64,000 nucleotides of DNA, taken from the NCBI GenBank assembly GCA_947165675.1, contig CAMVBJ010000011.1, positions 1 through 64,000 of the forward strand, in the 5' to 3' direction. The translations under genes were made by a program, and so were the position numbers. Under the pieces are notes generated by a model. The model was given only the letters and a program-made list of their open reading frames with translations. It ran no database searches and was not told where the DNA came from. The stretch is from an uncultured Prevotellaceae bacterium (GTDB lineage: Bacteria > Bacteroidota > Bacteroidia > Bacteroidales > Muribaculaceae). Shown piece by piece: positions 34,308-42,319 of the stretch; the stretch's first letter is position 1; each line of letters begins with the position of its first letter.

Positions 34308-35930
34308 ATGTTTAAAAATCTCGTTAGAGTAGGTCTGTTGAGTGCAGTTGTGCTTGCGACCTTCACCTCATGTGAGGATGAACAGCAGTTCACCAATGAG
34401 AAACTTGATGCCAAGCGAGTGGAAGTTCAGGTACTGAACGACGAGCTGGCTAAGGTGCGTGACTACGTGCCCCTGTATGCAGTCATCGCCCACCGTGGTT
34501 CAACCTTCTGGGCTCCCGAAGAGACCGAGGCATCGTGGCGTTGGGCCCGTGAAATGGGTGCCGACTATCTGGAGAGTGACGTGCAGTGCACTAAGGACGG
34601 TATCGTGCTTGCTAACCACGATGAGAACCTGAAGCGCACCACCAACATCGAGAACGTCTTCAGTGAGAATGTACCCGCCAGCCGTGTTGACTTCTACATG
34701 AGCTTGGGTTTCTCGCGTGCTGACGCCGAGGCACAATATGGCCGTGACATGGCCGCATTCCGCCCGTTCTATACCCTGAGCTACTACTATGCCGAGCTGC
34801 TCATGCTCGATGCTGGTAGCTGGTTCAATGAGAGCTCGCTGGAGCAGGCCCGTCCCACCTTCAAAGCAACCGAGAACGGCCGCTTTGAGGACGGCAAGAT
34901 CGTTTACAGCAATGGTCTGTACATCAGCGCCATCCAGGACCAGATTGCTTACGCCCAGGGCAAGCGCCTCGTGCGTGACGCTAACGGTCGCCGCATCCTT
35001 ACCTATAAGGTTAAGGACGAGTACCAGGGCATGACCCTCGAGCAGATCTATAACGCCATCAAGGCTAAGGGCGAGTACAATGCCAAGTATATGGACTTCA
35101 TTGAGTACGACTTCGCCAATGCTTATGAGGCTGACCCCGAGGACACCGGCAACCGCCCCGGCATCTATGTCGAGTTCAAGGAGAGCTGGCTGAACCCCGG
35201 CAATATGGAGCAGCGTGTGTATGACGCACTGGCCGAGTGTGGCTGGAACATCATCACCAACGATCCCGGCGACCAGCCCTTCTACAAGAATGGCAAGGTC
35301 AACGTGGGTAACACCCGTGGCCGTGTGATCCTGCAGACCTTCTCGTTCGACGCATTGCGCCGTGCCAACGACGTCTTCAAGGGTCGCATCCCCATGTGCT
35401 ACCTGTTGTGGATCAGCGAGCCTGCTTATGCAACCGATATCGCCTATGACACCCCCACTGGCTATGCTGCCTTCATCAAGTGGGCTCAGGACAATGGCGC
35501 TCACATCATCGGTCCGGCCATCAGCGGTGCCCCCAACAACTATCCCGAGATGAATGCTCCCTGGCAGGCTTACATGATTCGTCGTGCCGGCATGATCAAC
35601 CACCCCTACAGCTTCGACAGCTGGGCTCAGATGTGCAAGTACATGGGTTACTACAACTATGGTTGGGAAACCGAGTTTGACGACTTGCTCCGTCTGGAGA
35701 TTCCCGCAACTCCTTACTGCACCAGCAGCTATCCCAACAGTGTTCCCGTCTATATGGATGGCTTCTTCACCAACCGCACCGAGATGTCGCTGCGCTACAT
35801 GATCGAGAACGGTTTCCGTGGCAACCCCGCGCTGCCCAACCCCTTCCATGCTGGTCAGAAGTATGACAACTCACAGGCCAACGTCACCGTACCCGATGCC
35901 GTTGCAACCCTTGAGCGCCTGGGTTACTAA
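34308..35930 (+). CDS. glpQ: Glycerophosphodiester phosphodiesterase, lipoprotein
   Basis: A 540-residue GDPD enzyme releasing glycerol-3-phosphate from deacylated phospholipids. The N-terminus is a lipobox signal (VVLATFTSCEDE). Catalytic residues follow GDPD rules: IAHRGSTFWAPEET (His, Arg, Glu), LESDVQCTKDG and the HD pair in LANHDENLKRTT, with the later acid in YVEFKE. It is longer than common GlpQ (about 350) because of a roughly 120-residue insert after the HD motif (residues 110-255), seen in other Bacteroidota members. It supplies substrate to GlpT. Confidence 0.92.
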   Translation: MFKNLVRVGLLSAVVLATFTSCEDEQQFTNEKLDAKRVEVQVLNDELAKVRDYVPLYAVIAHRGSTFWAPEETEASWRWAREMGADYLESDVQCTKDGIVLANHDENLKRTTNIENVFSENVPASRVDFYMSLGFSRADAEAQYGRDMAAFRPFYTLSYYYAELLMLDAGSWFNESSLEQARPTFKATENGRFEDGKIVYSNGLYISAIQDQIAYAQGKRLVRDANGRRILTYKVKDEYQGMTLEQIYNAIKAKGEYNAKYMDFIEYDFANAYEADPEDTGNRPGIYVEFKESWLNPGNMEQRVYDALAECGWNIITNDPGDQPFYKNGKVNVGNTRGRVILQTFSFDALRRANDVFKGRIPMCYLLWISEPAYATDIAYDTPTGYAAFIKWAQDNGAHIIGPAISGAPNNYPEMNAPWQAYMIRRAGMINHPYSFDSWAQMCKYMGYYNYGWETEFDDLLRLEIPATPYCTSSYPNSVPVYMDGFFTNRTEMSLRYMIENGFRGNPALPNPFHAGQKYDNSQANVTVPDAVATLERLGY

Positions 35931-35981
35931 TCGGCGAGTGGTGTAATATCATTAACAACATTAAATTGACATAATAAAAAT

Positions 35982-37325
35982 ATGAAAAAATATATTTTGA
36001 TGCCTTTTTTGGCAGTCTTTGCTCTGACAGCCGCAGCTCAGGACTTCGACACCGATCCCACTCTGGAGCTCGAGAACGCTGAGAAGGAAGTGAAGTTCAC
36101 CGTGGGTGCCCGCATGATGGCCGACGCTGCCTATTATCACAGCGATTTCACTCCTCTGCAGAGTGGCGCATCGATCACCGATGCCCGTATCCGTACCTCG
36201 ATGACCTACAAGGACTGGTACTTCTATGCCGACTTCGGTTTCGGTGGCGGCAAGTTCTCGCAGAAAAACATCTTCTTGCAGTACAGCCACCTGGACAACA
36301 ACGACAACACCCATGCCGTGAAGGTGGGTTACTACAATGACCCCGCAGGTTCGATGGCCCGCAACACCTCGTTGGGTAGCTACCACTTCATCAGCCGTCC
36401 CGGTTCATCCTATGCACTGGGTGAGGGCCGTGAGCTGGGTATCAGCTACAAGTACAACAGCGACCGTTTCATGGCCTATCAGGGCGTGTTCACCGAGAAT
36501 CATTACAACAAGATCGACGCTGGCTTCAACGGCATCACCGTTGCCGGTCGCTACTTGTTCCGTCCCCTCGTTGATGATTATCAGACCCTTCATGTGGGTG
36601 TGAGCGCACGCTTTGCCCACCTGGGTGGCGGCGAGGTTTATAACAACGTGCTCAAGAAGTCTCTCCACCTGGGTCAGTCTCTCGAGACCCTCGTTGACGA
36701 GGATGAGCAGTTTGTCAGCGCCGACTTGGATTGGGCCAACAACGTGGTTAACGTGGGCGCTGAGGCGCTGTACCACAACAACAAGTTCTTTGCCCGTGGT
36801 GAGTTCCTCTACAAGCATGTCACCAAGAAGCGCGACAGCTACTCGCTCTACATCGACGCCCAGAACAACATCGACGGTTGGGGCGACATCGAGTGGTGGG
36901 AGAACGCCAACAAGCTCAAGAACAACAACTTCATCGGTGGCTATGTAGAGGCTGGTTTCCAGATCCTGGGTAATGGCTACAGGTACAACAAGCAGGAAGG
37001 TCTGCTGGGTGGCATGGACGGCAAGTCGCTCGAACTCGTGGCTCGCTACAACTACACTGGCCTGAATAACCTCACCGACGGTGAGTACTACAATGCTGGT
37101 CGTGGTCATTACTATGCTAACGGCTACATGGAGGATTGGCCCGGTACTGGTGCTACCAGTGTCGGCGGTGGTGACATCCACAGCGTGACCGTGGGCTTGA
37201 ACTATGCTTTCAACCGCTATGTGTTGTGCATGTTGGACTACACCTGGCACAAGCTTGACAAGCCCTTCTTGCCCAACGACAAGAACTTCCACGTGGCACA
37301 GGCCCGCGTTCAATTCACCTTCTGA
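35982..37325 (+). CDS. Outer-membrane porin, phosphate-selective porin-like
   Basis: A 447-residue barrel with a signal peptide (MKKYILMPFLAVFALTAAAQ), many amphipathic strands and a terminal phenylalanine (ARVQFTF). The pattern (VGARMMADAAYY, DARIRTSMTYKDW, KVGYYNDPAG) fits the porin O/P family. As last gene of the glp locus it most likely admits glycerol-3-phosphate or glycerophosphodiesters; that specificity is inferred from context. Confidence 0.85.
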   Translation: MKKYILMPFLAVFALTAAAQDFDTDPTLELENAEKEVKFTVGARMMADAAYYHSDFTPLQSGASITDARIRTSMTYKDWYFYADFGFGGGKFSQKNIFLQYSHLDNNDNTHAVKVGYYNDPAGSMARNTSLGSYHFISRPGSSYALGEGRELGISYKYNSDRFMAYQGVFTENHYNKIDAGFNGITVAGRYLFRPLVDDYQTLHVGVSARFAHLGGGEVYNNVLKKSLHLGQSLETLVDEDEQFVSADLDWANNVVNVGAEALYHNNKFFARGEFLYKHVTKKRDSYSLYIDAQNNIDGWGDIEWWENANKLKNNNFIGGYVEAGFQILGNGYRYNKQEGLLGGMDGKSLELVARYNYTGLNNLTDGEYYNAGRGHYYANGYMEDWPGTGATSVGGGDIHSVTVGLNYAFNRYVLCMLDYTWHKLDKPFLPNDKNFHVAQARVQFTF

Positions 37326-37435
37326 TGAAGTGCATTGAAACGGCTTGTGGATCAATTGAAAAAAATCTTTAAATCATCTTATAATACCATCATTAGATTT
37401 TTTCAATAAAATCAATTTTCCTATCAATCACTGTT

Positions 37436-37476
37436 TCCCGCCTCACCCGTGAATGGGCCAGGCGGGATTCTTTTTC
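37436..37476 (+). terminator. Terminator of the glp locus
   Basis: TCCCGCCT / AGGCGGGA hairpin followed by TTCTTTTT. Confidence 0.85.
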
Positions 37477-37546
37477 CCACAGACAGCACGAGGCGCGGCC
37501 ATTGTGGTGGCCACGCCTCGCGGGAATAGTGGGGGAGAGGTGGGTG

Positions 37547-38785
37547 TTACTTGATGACCTTGGTAGTGGCGGTGGAGCCGTCGCTGTAGGTCGTCACCTG
37601 GATGGTCAGGCCGTTGGGCTGTGCAACGCGCTGGCCGGCGACGTTGTAGTAGCTCACGTCGGTCACGGTCTTTCCTGCATTCATCTCATTGACAGCGGTG
37701 TGGGGGTAAACCTCGATATAGACAATGTCTGACTTGTTGGTGATGCCGTCAACGGTGTAGTTGAGCTGCATACCGATGCGCCAGTTGAACAGCGGGTTGT
37801 CACCCGTGTTGGTGCGGTAGAAATAGACACGGCGCAGGTAGAAGTCGTAGCCACTGTAACCGTAGGGGATCTCGGTCACATCGGTATCGAAGCCATTGTT
37901 GGAACCATAGGTGTCGTAGTCAAAGGTGAACAACTGGTCGTTGTCGGTAAAGATGCTGTAGGTCAAGCAGTCGGCATCCAGCGGATTGCCGTCCACGTCA
38001 AGCAGGTTGATGTTGAAGTCCAAGCGGGTGTAGCCCTCCTCGCTGCCGGAGTCAAAGAACTCCGTCACCTCGGGGTTGGCGGGAACGGCGGGGACAGCGT
38101 CGCCGCGAACGGTCCAGGTCGAGTTCCACTCGATGGTGGCAATGGTGCCATCATCGCTCCACACGCCAGCCAGTCCGGTAGCCACGCAGTTGGTGGGATA
38201 GGGGTTCTCCACGCTACCCTCGCTGCCCACAAGGGTGATGGTGCCGGTTGCGGGGTCGATGGCATATAGGGCTTCCTCCATGCGGTCGTCGGGATAGAAG
38301 TCAAGCCAGTAGAACACGCCATCCTCGTCCTCAAACTCGACGACATCGGTTGTACCCCAAGCGAGCATCAGACCATAGTCATATTCCTCGTTATAGGACA
38401 CATATTGTCCCAGGGGTACCGAAATGTAAAGTCCGTCATCGCTCAATTCACCGACGACCCAAGTGCCCGTGCCCTCGGCATAGCATAGGGGGTCCTGGAT
38501 GTAAACCGTCTTGCCGTCGGGGGCATACACGACCTTGACACGGCCCATCTGGTAGTCGGTGTCGTAGCCGTAGAAGCTCGATGTCAAGAACTCGCCGCCA
38601 CGGGTGTAGGCCACGAGTGTGCCCTCGGGCTGCTCGGTGATCAGGTCAACGCGTGATGGAGCCTTGATTGAGGTCTTGTGGGACGCCTTGTCGAGCGGGC
38701 GATAGGCATTGCCCATTGATTTCACACCTGCTGTGGCGCTGACTGCCACGGCAATACTGAGTAGAAGTAGTGATAATTTCTTCAT
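37547..38785 (-). CDS. Secreted protein with T9SS-like C-terminal tail (single-domain member)
   Basis: A 412-residue exported protein (MKKLSLLLLSIAVAVSATAG). It holds one copy of a beta-rich domain that begins ITEQPEGTLVAYTRGGEF and contains YIQDPL, SVPLGQYVSYN and ATGLAGVW; related domains occur in 59905 (twice) and 61999. The tail YYNVAGQRVAQPNGLTIQVT and KVIK resembles type IX secretion sorting domains. Function unknown. Divergent from the AGCS symporter gene. Confidence 0.75.
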   Translation of the reverse strand: MKKLSLLLLSIAVAVSATAGVKSMGNAYRPLDKASHKTSIKAPSRVDLITEQPEGTLVAYTRGGEFLTSSFYGYDTDYQMGRVKVVYAPDGKTVYIQDPLCYAEGTGTWVVGELSDDGLYISVPLGQYVSYNEEYDYGLMLAWGTTDVVEFEDEDGVFYWLDFYPDDRMEEALYAIDPATGTITLVGSEGSVENPYPTNCVATGLAGVWSDDGTIATIEWNSTWTVRGDAVPAVPANPEVTEFFDSGSEEGYTRLDFNINLLDVDGNPLDADCLTYSIFTDNDQLFTFDYDTYGSNNGFDTDVTEIPYGYSGYDFYLRRVYFYRTNTGDNPLFNWRIGMQLNYTVDGITNKSDIVYIEVYPHTAVNEMNAGKTVTDVSYYNVAGQRVAQPNGLTIQVTTYSDGSTATTKVIK

Positions 38786-38852
38786 GCTGATAATGATAAT
38801 ATATTAATAATGTATATGTATAACATTGATAAACAAATTGTCGCTGACGCTG

Positions 38853-38860
38853 CAAAAATA
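38853..38860 (-). promoter_or_regulatory. Promoter -7 box for the secreted protein at 37547
   Basis: Minus strand TATTTTTG, 68 bp before the ATG. Confidence 0.45.
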
Positions 38861-38927
38861 GTGAAAAAATAGACAACATCCAACAATAATTGTTACAATG
38901 TGTAGCACAATGCTCAAATATTTTCTT

Positions 38928-38935
38928 TACCTTTG
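38928..38935 (+). promoter_or_regulatory. Promoter -7 box for the AGCS symporter
   Basis: TACCTTTG, 28 bp before ATG 38964. This rules out the longer in-frame start at 38898. Confidence 0.6.
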
Positions 38936-38963
38936 CACATTCAACCTTAATACTACTCACACT

Positions 38964-40331
38964 ATGATGGAGACCCTAAATACCTTTTTTGAGACCTTGA
39001 GTGGCTATCTGTGGGGATGGCCCATGATTATATTGCTGTTAGGAACCCATATCTTTCTCACCTTCCGTCTGGGGGTGCCGCAACGCAAGCTGTTGACTGC
39101 TATCCGCTTGTCCGTCAGCCGTGACAAGGGATCGACGGGTGACGTGTCCCAGTTCGGGGCGCTCGCGACGGCGCTTGCGGCGACCATCGGCACGGGTAAC
39201 ATCGTGGGTGTGGCAACAGCCGTGGCCTTGGGTGGCCCTGGCGCCGTGCTGTGGTGCTGGCTGTCGGGCGTGTTTGGCATCGCAACCAAGTATAGCGAGG
39301 GCCTGCTTGCCATCAAGTATCGTGTCAAGACCGAAGACGGTCGCATGTTAGGTGGCCCGATGTATGCCCTGGAACGGGGCTTGGGCTGGAAGTGGCTGGC
39401 AGTGCTGTTCGCCCTGTTCACGGCGTTAGCATCGTTTGGCATCGGTAACACGGTGCAGGCCAACGCCATCTCGACCATCGTCCATGAGTCCTATGGCATC
39501 CCCGCTTGGCTCTCGGGTGGTGCCGTGTGCCTGATGACGGCCTTGGTGCTGCTGGGTGGTATCAAGAGCATTGCCCGCGTGTGTGGCGCCCTGGTGCCGT
39601 TCATGGCATTCTTCTATGTGCTCGGGTGCATCTATATCTTGATTGTCAACGGGCAGTACGTCTGGCCTGCCATTAAGCTCATCTGTGAGTCGGCTTTCAC
39701 GCCCCAGGCTGCTGGAGGCGGTTTTGTGGGCACGACGGTCATCGTCGCGGCGCGCATGGGTATCGCCCGCGGCCTGTTCAGCAACGAGTCGGGTCTGGGG
39801 TCGGCGCCCATTGTTGCCGCCGCAGCCCAGACGCGCAACCCCGTGCGTCAGGCGTTGGTGTCCTCGACGGGCACCTTCTGGGACACGGTCGTGATCTGTG
39901 CCTTCACTGGGCTGGTGATTGTTAGCTCGATTATCGCTTATCCTGACATCAGCAGTACCGACGGTGCCGCGTTGACCAAGGCTGCGTTCTCCAAGATTCC
40001 CTACGTGGGCACGCCGCTATTGACCTTCGGTTTGCTGACGTTTGCCTTCACGACCATCCTGGGGTGGTGTTATTATGGAGAGCGGGCGGTGGAATACCTC
40101 AAGGGCAAGCGCTGGATGCTGGGCTACCGCATCGTGTTTGTCGCGATGGTGTTTGTGGGCAGCATGATCAGCCTGGATGTCGTGTGGAACGCTGCTGACT
40201 GCATGAATGCCCTCATGGCTATCCCCAACCTTGTTGCCCTGCTGTTGCTGAGTGGCGTTATTGCTCGTGAGACGCGTCATTACCTCTACGGTGACCGCCT
40301 TGACCAGCACGCGCCTGCCGACGAGCCATAA
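38964..40331 (+). CDS. Sodium:alanine/glycine symporter (AGCS family)
   Basis: A 455-residue membrane protein of about eleven helices. Family motifs are GDVSQFGALATALAATIGTG near the N-terminus, the conserved PGAVLWCWLSG/YSEGLLAIKYR region and FTTILGWCYYGERAVEYL near the end. It imports alanine or glycine with sodium. Start M1 of a Met-Met pair at 38964. Confidence 0.92.
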   Translation: MMETLNTFFETLSGYLWGWPMIILLLGTHIFLTFRLGVPQRKLLTAIRLSVSRDKGSTGDVSQFGALATALAATIGTGNIVGVATAVALGGPGAVLWCWLSGVFGIATKYSEGLLAIKYRVKTEDGRMLGGPMYALERGLGWKWLAVLFALFTALASFGIGNTVQANAISTIVHESYGIPAWLSGGAVCLMTALVLLGGIKSIARVCGALVPFMAFFYVLGCIYILIVNGQYVWPAIKLICESAFTPQAAGGGFVGTTVIVAARMGIARGLFSNESGLGSAPIVAAAAQTRNPVRQALVSSTGTFWDTVVICAFTGLVIVSSIIAYPDISSTDGAALTKAAFSKIPYVGTPLLTFGLLTFAFTTILGWCYYGERAVEYLKGKRWMLGYRIVFVAMVFVGSMISLDVVWNAADCMNALMAIPNLVALLLLSGVIARETRHYLYGDRLDQHAPADEP

Positions 40332-40358
40332 TAGATGGTGTTGTTGGGGTAGGGGTAC

Positions 40359-40462
40359 AAAAAAAGGGCAAGTGAGCTACAGCGCGCCGCTACAACCTCG
40401 TTACCCTTGCTTCGGTCAAGACCTGGGGGATTAGGAGGGAGCTGGCCGTGTAGGACTTACCC
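40359..40462 (-). ncRNA. ffs: Signal recognition particle RNA (small bacterial type)
   Basis: Read on the minus strand, the apical core CAGGTCTTGACCGAAGCAAG is the Bacteroidota variant of the 4.5S tetraloop and symmetric loop region. The closing part GCGCTGTAGCTCACTTGCCC ends in TTTTTTT. A strong promoter lies directly upstream. The exact 5' end is estimated from the -7 box. It would assemble with Ffh for co-translational targeting. Confidence 0.8.
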
Positions 40463-40467
40463 GGCTG

Positions 40468-40497
40468 CAAAGGTACTGCTTTTTCCTGAACTGGCAA
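40468..40497 (-). promoter_or_regulatory. Promoter of the SRP RNA
   Basis: Minus: TTGCCAGTTC at the -33 place, TACCTTTG at 40468-40475, spacing 19. It shares the extended TTGSCAGTTYA element with both tRNA-Val promoters. Confidence 0.75.
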
Positions 40498-40555
40498 CAT
40501 TTTTTCAAAAAAAATAGCAACGAAATGTTTAACGAATCTCACGCTAAGTCGCGAA

Positions 40556-40727
40556 GCCGCTAAGTTTTTTTAAAGTTGATTGCTCGCAAGGGGATCGCAA
40601 TCCGTGCGGATGCCATTTGTCTTTATTGTATTTATTGTCTTCCTTTTATTCAAACCAAGCCGTTAAGTTTTTTTAAGTTGATTGCTCGCAAGGGGCTCGC
40701 AATCCGTGCGGATGCCATTTGTCTTTA
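40556..40727. repeat. Direct repeat pair, about 69 bp each
   Basis: 40556-40625 and 40659-40727 share GCCGYTAAGTTTTTTT, GTTGATTGCTCGCAAGGGG and GCAATCCGTGCGGATGCC. A third, inverse copy is at 13772-13825. No spacer structure like CRISPR; only two units with a 33-bp gap. Confidence 0.75.
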
Positions 40728-40760
40728 AGGTGAATGGGGAGGGGCATGTAAAACAACAAA

Positions 40761-40784
40761 CGGCCCGCACTGTTGTGCGAACCG
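40761..40784 (-). terminator. Terminator of the first tRNA-Val gene
   Basis: Minus: CGGTTCGCAC / GTGCGGGCCG hairpin with loop AACA, then TTTGTTGTTTT. It begins 3 bp after the CCA end. Confidence 0.8.
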
Positions 40785-40787
40785 CTC

Positions 40788-40865
40788 TGGTGGGCAGTGA
40801 GGGATTCGAACCCCCGACCCTCTGCTTGTAAGGCAGATGCTCTGAACCAACTGCGCTAACTGCCC
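40788..40865 (-). tRNA. tRNA-Val (anticodon UAC), copy 1
   Basis: A complete cloverleaf on the minus strand: acceptor GGGCAGT/ACTGCCC, anticodon loop CTTACAA within stem TCTGC/GCAGA, T-loop GGTTCGAATCC, discriminator A and encoded CCA. Anticodon UAC reads GUN valine codons. An identical gene lies about 255 bp away. Confidence 0.95.
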
Positions 40866-40886
40866 GTGTTGTTGTCAAAAGCGGTG

Positions 40887-40916
40887 CAAAGGTACAACGA
40901 TTTTTTGAACTGCCAA
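40887..40916 (-). promoter_or_regulatory. Promoter of tRNA-Val copy 1
   Basis: Minus: TTGGCAGTTC, 19 bp spacing, TACCTTTG. Confidence 0.75.
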
Positions 40917-41015
40917 ACATTTTTCCAGAAAATTTTCAAAAAAATCTCTCGCTTGAAGTTGCCGAGCCGAAGAGTGGACGGGATGTGTGGTACAGGAGGC
41001 ATGTAAAACAACAAA

Positions 41016-41039
41016 CGGCCCGCACTGTTGTGCGAACCG
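41016..41039 (-). terminator. Terminator of the second tRNA-Val gene
   Basis: Same hairpin and T-rich tail as after copy 1. Confidence 0.8.
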
Positions 41040-41042
41040 CTC

Positions 41043-41120
41043 TGGTGGGCAGTGAGGGATTCGAACCCCCGACCCTCTGCTTGTAAGGCAGATGCTCTGA
41101 ACCAACTGCGCTAACTGCCC
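41043..41120 (-). tRNA. tRNA-Val (anticodon UAC), copy 2
   Basis: Identical to copy 1 over the whole tRNA and the terminator; only the promoter spacer sequence differs. Encoded CCA present. Confidence 0.95.
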
Positions 41121-41140
41121 ATGTTTCGTCTAAAGCGATG

Positions 41141-41170
41141 CAAAGGTACTGCTTTTTTCTAAACTGCCAA
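41141..41170 (-). promoter_or_regulatory. Promoter of tRNA-Val copy 2
   Basis: Minus: TTGGCAGTTT, 19 bp spacing, TACCTTTG. Confidence 0.75.
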
Positions 41171-41299
41171 ACAAAAATCGGATTTTTTTCTTGAAAAATG
41201 CGTTTTTTTTGAAAAAAGTCCATTTTTTGGTGTTTTTTTAGTCCAAAAATGCTAATTTTACCCCCGTGTAAACAACTTATCATATACAATCAATAGAAA

Positions 41300-41854
41300 A
41301 TGAAGACGAGTTATATTTTTCTGGCCGATGGCTTTGAGGAAGTCGAAGCCTTGACGAGTGTGGATGTGTTGCGTCGTGCGGGAATGCCCGTGACGACGGT
41401 GTCGATCAACGAGGGACATGAGGTGACTGGCGCCCATGGCGTTACGGTGCTTGCCGACAGCCTCTATAGCGACAACGACTATAGTGAGGCCGAGTGGCTG
41501 GTGCTGCCCGGTGGCATACCTGGAGCGCCCAATCTGGCTGCTCACGAGGCCTTGTGTGCGACGCTCACCGATCAGGATGAGCGGGGTGGCAAGGTGGCGG
41601 CGATCTGTGCTTCGCCGGCGGTGGTCCTGGCTCCGTTGGGACTGTTGCAGGACCGTCGTGCCGTGTGCTATCCTGGAATGGATCAGGGTATTGAAGGCGT
41701 TAACTGGGACAAGACGGCTGTGGCTGTCGATGGCAATGTGGTGACGGGAAATGGTCCTGCGGCTGCTGCGCCCTTTGCCTTGACGCTGGTAGAGCAGAGC
41801 CTGGGCCGTGACAAGGCTGTCGAAGTGGCCAACGGCATGTTGCTGGACTTCTAA
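41300..41854 (+). CDS. DJ-1/PfpI family protein (YajL-like)
   Basis: A 184-residue Rossmann-like protein with the nucleophile-elbow cysteine in VAAICASPAVVL, the conserved Glu in GFEEVEALTSVDVLRRAG, and GNGPAAAAPFALTLVE near the end. Family members protect proteins or nucleotides from glycation or oxidation. The exact activity is debated in the family and cannot be told here. Confidence 0.9.
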   Translation: MKTSYIFLADGFEEVEALTSVDVLRRAGMPVTTVSINEGHEVTGAHGVTVLADSLYSDNDYSEAEWLVLPGGIPGAPNLAAHEALCATLTDQDERGGKVAAICASPAVVLAPLGLLQDRRAVCYPGMDQGIEGVNWDKTAVAVDGNVVTGNGPAAAAPFALTLVEQSLGRDKAVEVANGMLLDF

Positions 41855-41870
41855 TCAGCGGGATATTTTT

Positions 41871-42033
41871 TAGGTAACGATATAGCAGTTGACCCTGAAA
41901 AGTTTTTTAACGCTAATTTCGCCAATTAGGCTAATTTCACGAATTAATATAAAACACTTCGCGTAAATTGGGGAAATTGGCGAAATTAGCGTTAGCCCCG
42001 CAGGGTTTGGGTCAACTGCTATATCATTGCCTA
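41871..42033. repeat. Dispersed element with terminal inverted repeats, copy 2
   Basis: The ends TAGGTAACGATATAGCAGTT and, on the other strand, TAGGCAATGATATAGCAGTT are nearly perfect inverted repeats. The interior has a near-palindrome (GCTAATTTCGCCAATT ... AATTGGCGAAATTAGC). Closely related to copy 1 at 757-915. Confidence 0.85.
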
Positions 42034-42162
42034 AAATCATCTTAGGGTGGCTTCATGCCATGGTGGGAGATTGCATGGCAGATGTGAGCGCCAGCTCTTG
42101 AGCAAATAGCTATGGAATAATGAAATTTTGATAATTATTGTATAAAATATTGTGAGAAAAAC

Positions 42163-42193
42163 TTGCAGAATTCAAAATAACATTCTAAATTTG
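42163..42193 (+). promoter_or_regulatory. Promoter for the gene at 42320
   Basis: TTG 42163-42165, 20 bp, TAAATTTG 42186-42193. Leader about 120 nt. Confidence 0.65.
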
Positions 42194-42319
42194 TGGCATC
42201 TTTTGATTAGGATACACTTTAATTAAATCAACCTGACCAAAGACTACCAAAATTAGTACATAGACTATAAACATTACATTATTTTATTAACCATTTATTA
42301 ATTCCTAAATCTTAGATTT

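Noticed and set aside
34500..35849. 449-codon open frame on the minus strand opposite glpQ
   Set aside because: It is a mirror of a clear GDPD gene with high GC at third positions. Its translation is low-complexity (Val, Gly, His rich) and has no domain.
36405..37355. 316-codon minus-strand frame opposite the porin gene
   Set aside because: Antisense shadow; the plus strand has a signal peptide, barrel strands and a terminal Phe.
40556..40727. Possible CRISPR array
   Set aside because: Only two units of about 69 bp with a 33-bp gap and no cas genes; it is a dispersed repeat.
40663..41289. Several 76-117 codon frames crossing the tRNA genes
   Set aside because: They translate tRNA sequence; overlap with two perfect tRNA cloverleaves rules them out.
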